Positions 42,078 to 47,403 of a stretch of 47,403 nt of DNA are shown here, in pieces. This stretch comes from Myxococcales bacterium (GTDB lineage: Bacteria; Myxococcota_A; Polyangia; Polyangiales; Polyangiaceae), in contig JACRDA010000174.1 of the NCBI GenBank assembly GCA_016212965.1, positions 1 through 47,403 on the forward strand. The letters are read 5' to 3'. A program made the position numbers and the translations under genes. How positions within the stretch are numbered: position 1 is the stretch's first letter; each line of letters begins with the position of its first letter. The notes beneath the pieces are model-generated. The model had not been told where the DNA came from. It made no database searches and was given only the letters and a program-made list of their open reading frames with translations.

Positions 42078-43889
42078 CTAGAGCTGGTCCGCGGACGAAG
42101 GGCGGTGCGGCTTCTGCGGCTGGGCGGGCTTGGCGGGCGCGCTCGGCGGCCGCGGCGCGACCGGGGGCGCAGTCTGTCCGTACGCCGCCGTCCCTTGCCG
42201 GAAGAACACCGCGCGCAGCTTGTCGGCCAGCTGGTCGAAGGCCCGTTCCGCCATCACGTCGTACACGGCGCCCGGATCGGCCGCCACGCCGTAGCCGCTC
42301 GTCGAGACCGTGAACTCCTCGGGCGGCTCGACGGCGAGCTCGAACTCGAGGGTCTCGCCGGTTTGGGGCAGGCGCATGGCCACCGCGAAGGCAACCTGGA
42401 TACCCACGAACTTGCGGGTGCCGGTCTGCTCCTCGTACACCGCGCCGCTCGGGCTCACCTCGTAGCCGATCTCGATGGTTGGCTGCGCGATGTCGGCGGG
42501 CGCGAGCTTCTGCGTGGCGCGCGCGCCGAGGTCGAGGCTGAGCACGTCGGCCGGGAAGATCTTGCCGAAGGCCTGGCCGAGCGAGCTCACGATCGAGCTC
42601 TCGCGCTCCTGCATCTTGGCATCGGTGAAGTGCGCGCCGATGGGCATGAGGTTGGCGCCGTAGGCCTTGACCGCCTCCGCGTCGACGCTCTTCAGGGCCT
42701 CGGTGCTCGGCTTGCGGAAGCGCACCTGCATGCGCGGGTCGTCGTGCCCCTCGAGGTAGCCGAAGAGCTTGTCCATGAACGGTCGCAGGGCGGCGTTGTC
42801 GCTCGCCGCCTGGGCCAGGAAGTCCTGCGAGGTCTTGACGAAGAGCGCGTGCACCTCGGTCTTGATCTCGGGCTCGACCTCGGCGCCCGGGTACTTCTTC
42901 AGCACCTCGCGGAGCGCGGTCACGCTGGCCTTCTTCTTCGCGTCCTCGAAGGCGCGCCGCGGCAGGAGCTTCGTGCGCACCTCCTCGGCGTGCTTGCCAC
43001 CGTGCTCGAGGTACGCCTCGAGCTCGTAGGTCTCGCCGTGCCGCACGCGCGCGAAGGCCGCCGCGTCGCTCGCGGCGTTGCGCGCCAGGAAGAGCGGCGC
43101 GCCGACGGCGCCACCGAGGACGAGCGCCGGCAGCGACGCCCACGTGAGCCAGCCCGGGATCGGCCGCGCCGTCAGCTGCGCGCCGGCCGCGCCGCCGGGC
43201 AGCATGCCGCCGAAGGGCACCGGCTCGACCTCCCACTTGTCCTCGAGGCGCGCCGTCATGAAGGGGTCGAGCACCTGCAGCCGCCCGAGGTCGCGCGCCT
43301 CGACCGCCTGCCGCACGGCCGCCTGGCTCCCGCGCAGCTCGGCCATGATGCTCTCGGCGAGCTCCTTGCCGCGCACCTGGAAGGTCTCCTTGATGCCGCC
43401 CTCGAAGACGAAGGTGAGCACCGTGAAGCTGTAGACGCCGTTGTAGTGCTGGTGGACGCCGCGAAAGTCGCTCAGCGTGGACAGCGGCACGATGCGCAGC
43501 GCGTGGCTGCGGGCGTCCACGAAATCGAGCGGGAAGAGATAGCGCCCGGGGGTGTAGGGCAGGGCGCCGACGACCTTGAAGCGGCGCACGATCGCCAGCA
43601 CCGAGTACGTGACGAGCAAGACGCAGCCGACGTAGGCGACGAGGTAGGCCGGGCTCTGCACCGGGTGCCAGGGCTCGCCGAAGCCGAGCAGCCACAGGCC
43701 TGCGACGCCGGCCGCGGCGAGGACCGCGAGCGTGATCCAGCCCGCGGTCGCGCCGCCGCGCGTGAGCTGCTGCTGGACGATGGCTCGCGGCGGGGCGCCG
43801 CCTTTCGTGCACGCGATGAAGCGCTCCTTGATCGGACCGGGGAGCTTGTTGAAATCGACCACGCGGACGGCTGGGGACCGGGAGCTCAT
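42078..43889 (-). CDS. large membrane protein of unknown function
   Basis: 603 aa from ATG 43889. After a cytoplasmic leader (about 50 residues) two membrane segments follow (about 50-72 WITLAVLAAAGVAGLWLLG, and 80-103), then a domain of about 130 residues, another membrane segment (about 245-265, WLTWASLPALVLGGAVGAPLF) and a long extracytoplasmic region of over 300 residues with a Lys/Glu helix (DAKKKASVTALREVLKKYPG) and beta-rich parts (FVGIQVAFAVAMRLP). It ends in a Pro/Ala tail. I do not recognise the family. It starts 55 bases beyond the AlaX gene stop, on the same strand. Confidence 0.75.
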   Translation of the reverse strand: MSSRSPAVRVVDFNKLPGPIKERFIACTKGGAPPRAIVQQQLTRGGATAGWITLAVLAAAGVAGLWLLGFGEPWHPVQSPAYLVAYVGCVLLVTYSVLAIVRRFKVVGALPYTPGRYLFPLDFVDARSHALRIVPLSTLSDFRGVHQHYNGVYSFTVLTFVFEGGIKETFQVRGKELAESIMAELRGSQAAVRQAVEARDLGRLQVLDPFMTARLEDKWEVEPVPFGGMLPGGAAGAQLTARPIPGWLTWASLPALVLGGAVGAPLFLARNAASDAAAFARVRHGETYELEAYLEHGGKHAEEVRTKLLPRRAFEDAKKKASVTALREVLKKYPGAEVEPEIKTEVHALFVKTSQDFLAQAASDNAALRPFMDKLFGYLEGHDDPRMQVRFRKPSTEALKSVDAEAVKAYGANLMPIGAHFTDAKMQERESSIVSSLGQAFGKIFPADVLSLDLGARATQKLAPADIAQPTIEIGYEVSPSGAVYEEQTGTRKFVGIQVAFAVAMRLPQTGETLEFELAVEPPEEFTVSTSGYGVAADPGAVYDVMAERAFDQLADKLRAVFFRQGTAAYGQTAPPVAPRPPSAPAKPAQPQKPHRPSSADQL

Positions 43890-43944
43890 GGCGTCGGCGA
43901 TTGTACGCCGACACGCGCCCGTTGCTTCCTCGTGCCGCGGCCGC

Positions 43945-45162
43945 TCAGCTCCGCGCGGCGGCAGCGGCACCGAGCTCCGCCACGAGCGCGGCCCACGTGG
44001 GGCGCGACCCGAGCCGACCCTCGGCGTGCTCCGGCCGCCCGCCCGCGCGCCCGCCCGTCGCGGCGGCGGCGCGCTTCACGAACGCGCCGCAGTCGAAGCG
44101 GCTGCCCTCGGCACGGGCAGCGAAGACGTGGAGCCCACCCTCGACCGGGGCGGCGAGCAGGGCCACGCGTCCGGGCACGCTCGTCACGCGCGCGGCCACG
44201 GCGCGGAGCAGGGCCGGGTCGGCGAGCTCGCCCACGACGAGCTCGGAGCCGGGCGCCGCGCGCGCCACGAGCGCATCGCCGAGCTCCTGCGCGAGGTCGC
44301 CGCGCGCGCGACCGAGCTCGGCGCGCACGTCGGCGAGCTCGCGCCGCAGCTTCTCGAGCCCCTCGCGCAGGTCGCCCGTTCCGCAGCTGAGCTCGCGCGC
44401 GAGCGCCCGGAGGGCCGCGCTGTCCGACCCGAGCGTGCGCCGCGCGCGGGCGCCCGCGGCGAAGGACACGCGCGTGCCGCCCTTGTAGCGCTCGATGCCC
44501 GTGACTGCGACGAGCCCCACCTGCGCCGTGCGCAAGCAGTGGGTGCCCCCGCAGGGGCTGAGGTCGAAGTCGCCGATCGCGACCACGCGCACGTCGCGCT
44601 CGACCTTGGCCTTGCGCCGCAGGCTGAGCGCCGCGAGCTCGGCCGCGCCCGGAAAGTAGGCGCGCACCGGCAGATCGTCGTCCACGATGGCGTTGGCGAG
44701 CTCCTCGGCCCGCGCCACGAGGGCCTCGTTGGGCGCCAGACCCCCGAGGTCGATGGTGCAGGCGCTCTCGCCGAGCCGCGAGGAGGTCGTGTCGGCGCGC
44801 GCCACCTCGAGCAGGGCGGCCGACAGGACGTGCTGCCCGGTGTGCAGCGCCATGTGCAGGCGCCGCCGCGCGCGCTCGACCTCGCCGTGCACGCGCGCGC
44901 CGGGTGCGAGGACGGGCGCCGGCGCGGGCGCGTCGTGGGCGGGCAGCGGCGCGAGCGTGTGGCGCACGACGCCCCCCTCGTCCACCTGCACGTCGACGAC
45001 GCTGCGCCCGGCGAGCGTGCCCCGGTCGGCGAGCTGCCCGCCACTCTCGGGGTAGAAGGCGCTCGCGTCGAGCACCACGGTGTCGCCGCGCGCGTCGAGC
45101 ACCGTCGCGTCGAAGGCGAGGCGCAGCGGATCGTCGTAGTAGAGCCGTTCGGTCGGGTTCAT
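43945..45162 (-). CDS. AlaX-type alanyl-tRNA editing protein with DHHA1 domain
   Basis: 405 aa from ATG 45162, without an aminoacylation domain. The editing domain has ASAFYPESGGQLAD at 33-46 and zinc ligands in HTGQH (His107, His111) and CGGTH (Cys204, His208). A coiled-coil linker (LEKLRRELADVRAELGRARGD) leads to a C-terminal DHHA1 domain with the GGRAGGRPEHAEG motif. Such type-II-like AlaX proteins hydrolyse Ser-tRNA-Ala and Gly-tRNA-Ala. The start overlaps the stop of the SGNH hydrolase gene (ATGA), so the two are co-translated. Confidence 0.92.
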   Translation of the reverse strand: MNPTERLYYDDPLRLAFDATVLDARGDTVVLDASAFYPESGGQLADRGTLAGRSVVDVQVDEGGVVRHTLAPLPAHDAPAPAPVLAPGARVHGEVERARRRLHMALHTGQHVLSAALLEVARADTTSSRLGESACTIDLGGLAPNEALVARAEELANAIVDDDLPVRAYFPGAAELAALSLRRKAKVERDVRVVAIGDFDLSPCGGTHCLRTAQVGLVAVTGIERYKGGTRVSFAAGARARRTLGSDSAALRALARELSCGTGDLREGLEKLRRELADVRAELGRARGDLAQELGDALVARAAPGSELVVGELADPALLRAVAARVTSVPGRVALLAAPVEGGLHVFAARAEGSRFDCGAFVKRAAAATGGRAGGRPEHAEGRLGSRPTWAALVAELGAAAAARS

Positions 45163-46220
45163 GGTGGGGTCGGTGCGTGGCTCGGGTCGGGGCCGGGGCG
45201 CGCCCCCGGGCGCTCGAGCTCCTCCTTCAGGGCCTTCAGCATGCCGAGGGCGAGGTAGCTGCGCACGTTGTAGCCGCACGCTAGGCCGTGCTCGTCGAGC
45301 ACGGCGCTGCCGCCCGCGAAATTCGTGGGGTGGACGCCGTCCTCGCCGATGCCGTGGTTCGGCAAGCCCTCGAGCGCCCAGCGCAGATCGATGAGCGGCA
45401 GGTGGCGGCGACAGGCGAGGCGCGCGGCGGCGGCCGAGACGGCGGTCGTCTGCACCGCGAGGCGCCAGTCGGTCATGTCGTCGGGCTCGGAGCTGCAGTC
45501 GCGCCGGCCGGCGTCGTCCGTGTGGCGCGGGAGCGTCGACAGCACGGGGACGATCCCCGCGGCCTCGACGAAGTCGACGATGCGAAGGAGCTCCTGCTCG
45601 AAGCGCGCCGTGAGCTCGTCGAGCGCGACGAAGCGCGTGCCGGCGTCGTTCGTGCCGTACATCACGAGCACGACGCTCGGCGAGATGCGCGCGACGAGGT
45701 TGCCGAGCGGTGACAGCGTGGGCTGCGAAGGCGGCGAGAGGGCCCACTCGGTGCGCGCGCCCACCTTGGCGGCGCGCCGCGCGCCGAACGCGTCGATGCC
45801 GAGCTGCACGTCCGCGCCGCGGAAGTAGTCGACGATGGTGCGGTCCGGGACGCCGTCGACCGTCGTCCGCAGGCGCGCCGCGACGGCCGCGGAGTGGACG
45901 ACGGGCTCGCCCGCCGTCGCCGCGAAGCCGTGCAGGAAATACGGGGCCGCCGTCATGCTGTCGCCCACGAGCCCGAACGAGCGCGGCTTTCTGCCGAGCG
46001 CCGCGCCGCGGGCGGCCACGGCGCGCACGTGGTCGCGCGTCTCCGCGTCGAAGGCGAGCACGGCTTCGTCGAGGCGGCCGAGATCGTGGGGCGTGCGCAC
46101 GTCGCCCTGTCCGCAGCGTGCGGCGCGGAGCTCGTCGCCGGTCGGCGCGAACGCGCAGTGCGCGAGCGCGGCGGCGTCCCGGGCGTCGAGCGGACCGGCG
46201 AGCTCGAGGCTCGGTGCGTC
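45159..46220 (-). CDS. SGNH/GDSL hydrolase, N-terminus lost at the 46.2-kb junction
   Basis: The hydrolase domain has GDSM (Ser nucleophile block), the Asn block MYGTNDAG, and the final DGVHP with the His. A disulphide-like pair of cysteines and many polar residues suggest an exported enzyme. The frame stays open upstream of 46100 with good coding character (SLELAGPLDARDAAALAHC), then ends at about 46220 with a Cys-Asp pair (SCDAPS) that could be the mature N-terminus of a lipoprotein. Beyond that the sequence belongs to a different gene, so the signal peptide is missing. The family hydrolyses acyl or acetyl esters; substrate unknown. Stop overlaps the AlaX start. Confidence 0.8.
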   Translation of the reverse strand, partial: DAPSLELAGPLDARDAAALAHCAFAPTGDELRAARCGQGDVRTPHDLGRLDEAVLAFDAETRDHVRAVAARGAALGRKPRSFGLVGDSMTAAPYFLHGFAATAGEPVVHSAAVAARLRTTVDGVPDRTIVDYFRGADVQLGIDAFGARRAAKVGARTEWALSPPSQPTLSPLGNLVARISPSVVLVMYGTNDAGTRFVALDELTARFEQELLRIVDFVEAAGIVPVLSTLPRHTDDAGRRDCSSEPDDMTDWRLAVQTTAVSAAAARLACRRHLPLIDLRWALEGLPNHGIGEDGVHPTNFAGGSAVLDEHGLACGYNVRSYLALGMLKALKEELERPGARPGPDPSHAPTPP

Positions 46221-46230
46221 GCAGCTCGTG
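46205..46230. other. junction of two unlike sequences
   Basis: To the left the DNA is 68-82% GC in hand-counted 60-base samples (45241-45300, 45841-45900); to the right 57-58% (46321-46380, 46441-46500). The minus gene loses its 5' end here and the plus gene its 5' end. The shared stretch codes for SCDAPS on one strand and LGASQL on the other. This is either an assembly join or a recombination point. Confidence 0.7.
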
Positions 46231-46983
46231 GTCGATTTTCCGAACGGCCGGCTCGTCTACACGGGCGATTATCGAACGGGAGCGGGTGCGACGCACGCGA
46301 CGGGCGCGCCGGTCGAGTGCGATGGGATCATCGTCGAGTCGACGTTCGCACTGCCGATCTTTCGATTTCCCGATCGAGCGAGGACGACGAACGCGTTGAT
46401 CGAATGGTGTCGCGCGCGTCTCGACGACGGCGAGCTACCGGTCGTGATCGCGTATGCGCTCGGCAAGTCGCAGGAGCTCGTGCATCACTTGATCGAAGCT
46501 GGACTTGCGGTGATCGCGCACGGCGCGGTCCATCGCATGTGTGCAGCGTACGAGTCGCTCGGTCGCAATCTGGGCGTCGCCGATCAGCGGCTGCGTCCGT
46601 ACGCCGACGAGAAGAAGCGCGAGAAGATGTGTGCGGTGCTCGTGACGCCCCCGGGCACCCAAGCGCAGCCGATGGTGAGGAAGCGAAAGGACGCGCGCAT
46701 CGCGTACGTTTCGGGATGGGCGACGATCGACGCCGCGATCGAGCAGCAACGCGCCGACGCCGCCTTTCCGATCTCGGATCATGCCGATTGGGATGATCTT
46801 CTCGCGACGATTCGGGCGAGTCGCGCACGCGCGGTGTGGGTCACGCACGGCGACACCCACGTGCTGGCCCATCACCTGAAGACGCTCGGCTTCGACGCAG
46901 TCGGGCTCGACGCGCCCTCGCTCGATGCTCGGGAGATGCGAGGGCGACCGGAGGTCGACACGAGCGAAATGGGACAGCCGTGA
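46210..46983 (+). CDS. ligase-associated DNA exonuclease (metallo-beta-lactamase/beta-CASP), 5' end missing
   Basis: About 257 residues remain. The N-terminal part of the family, which holds the HxHxDH metal motif, is absent; homology begins at LGASQL, matching the LGSAQ position of complete members. What remains has TGDY, the ESTFALPIFRFP segment, YALGKSQELVHHL, and the beta-CASP motif SDHADWDDLL (His and Asp). Full members degrade DNA ends and are co-expressed with an ATP-dependent ligase, as here: the stop overlaps the GTG of the next gene. The base composition differs from the left part of the window. The plus frame seen open upstream to 45835 is antisense to the hydrolase gene and not part of this gene. 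Confidence 0.82.
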   Translation, partial: LGASQLVVDFPNGRLVYTGDYRTGAGATHATGAPVECDGIIVESTFALPIFRFPDRARTTNALIEWCRARLDDGELPVVIAYALGKSQELVHHLIEAGLAVIAHGAVHRMCAAYESLGRNLGVADQRLRPYADEKKREKMCAVLVTPPGTQAQPMVRKRKDARIAYVSGWATIDAAIEQQRADAAFPISDHADWDDLLATIRASRARAVWVTHGDTHVLAHHLKTLGFDAVGLDAPSLDAREMRGRPEVDTSEMGQP

Positions 46984-47403
46984 AGCGAATCGCGAAGGCG
47001 CTCGACATCACGCGCGCGACGCGTTCGCGCAGGGGAAAGGAGCAGGCGATCGCCGAAGCGCTCGCGTCGATCGCGAAGGATCCCGACGACGCCGACGGTC
47101 TCGCGCTCGCGACGGCTGCGCGCATGGCCGCGTCGCAGGTCGTACCGATGGGCGTCGGCTGGTCGTTGCTCGCAGAGGTGATGGCGGCCGCGACCGGATG
47201 GGACGACGAAGTCCTGCGCGCGTGCATTCGCAAGACGGGCGACATGGGCGAGGCGTTCGGTCTGCTCGTCGCACGCATCGAAGGCGCGGAAGGTCGTCCC
47301 GGCGTGCCGCTTCGCGAAGTGGCGCAGTTGTTCGACGCGCTCGCGGCCTCGGGAAGTCGTGCGGCGAAGCGTCGGAGGCTCGACGAAGCGTTCGCGCGCG
47401 CAA
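46980..47403 (+). CDS. ATP-dependent DNA ligase, N-terminal part, cut by window edge
   Basis: GTG at 46980 overlaps the stop of the exonuclease (GTGA). The 141 visible codons cover the DNA-binding N-terminal domain of the ligase: a helical region (ALATAARMAASQVVP, LLAEVMAAATGWDDEVLRAC, GDMGEAFGLLVARIEG, LREVAQLFDALAASGS). The catalytic KxDG motif would lie beyond the window. The coupled exonuclease-ligase order is the standard arrangement of this repair unit, which seals DNA breaks. It shares the lower-GC style of the preceding gene and may belong to a different genome than the rest of the window. Confidence 0.8.
   Translation, partial: MKRIAKALDITRATRSRRGKEQAIAEALASIAKDPDDADGLALATAARMAASQVVPMGVGWSLLAEVMAAATGWDDEVLRACIRKTGDMGEAFGLLVARIEGAEGRPGVPLREVAQLFDALAASGSRAAKRRRLDEAFARA

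Noticed and set aside
45835..46983. 382-residue plus-strand frame as an intact exonuclease
   Set aside because: The first 125 residues are antisense to the SGNH hydrolase and have the Arg/Ala/Ser composition of a shadow frame; the family's metal-binding N-terminus is missing.

Overview
This is a chromosomal segment of very high GC (hand-counted 60-base samples of 68% and 82% near 45 kb) that looks like a myxobacterium, most likely of the Polyangia side of Myxococcota. The clues are a MYXO-CTERM surface protein with a MopE-type Cys-rich region, a lipoprotein with tandem AgmX/PglI C-terminal domains, many lipoproteins with Cys-Gly-Gly-Glu starts and Gly/Ser/Thr-rich linkers, TPR-PEGA proteins and no long operons of central metabolism.

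Layout. 0-11 kb: lipoproteins, an SDR-type epimerase with a lipid kinase, hflK-hflC with a glyoxalase-fold gene, a TPR/PEGA protein, an HU-like protein with a strong terminator, an AgmX-type lipoprotein, a DUF1415 protein, a porin-like protein and an alpha/beta hydrolase. 11.3-12.6 kb: tRNA-Ser(CGA), then a decayed stretch with a small intact gene coupled to a frameshifted one. 12.6-19.6 kb: a YodC-like protein, an M50 site-2 protease close behind a SNF2-family ATPase, and a beta-propeller lipoprotein with a heme-type CxxCH motif. 19.8-25.8 kb: a three-gene MacAB-like exporter (ATPase, FtsX permease, HlyD adaptor) followed by a MYXO-CTERM protein. 27.1-27.9 kb: a glutathione peroxidase interrupted by an in-frame TGA exactly at the catalytic residue and followed by a bacterial-type SECIS hairpin, so very probably a selenoprotein, and an exported lipoprotein as well. 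27.9-28.05 kb: an inverted repeat of TTAGC units. 28-37 kb: NIF3-like protein, a propeller lipoprotein, a phosphoesterase, a winged-helix protein, exonuclease III, a leucine-dehydrogenase-like enzyme, and a translationally coupled gingipain-like peptidase plus L,D-transpeptidase. 37.3-39.3 kb: a four-gene operon with 4-base overlaps (DUF350, transglutaminase-like, two small secreted proteins). 39.4-41 kb: a protein phosphatase fused to an ADP-ribosylglycohydrolase. 41.5-42.1 kb: repeat-rich non-coding DNA. 42-46.2 kb: a large unknown membrane protein, an AlaX-type editing protein and an SGNH hydrolase.

At about 46.2 kb the character of the DNA changes abruptly (about 57-58% GC in two 60-base samples). 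A minus-strand gene loses its 5' end and a plus-strand ligase-associated exonuclease (followed by an ATP-dependent DNA ligase) begins without its N-terminal metal-binding half. This may be an assembly join between two genomes or a recent recombination point; the last 1.2 kb should not be assumed to belong to the same organism.

The main biological highlight is the selenocysteine glutathione peroxidase at 27.1 kb; the phosphatase/ADP-ribosylglycohydrolase fusion and the small repeat elements at 27.9 and 41.7 kb come next.
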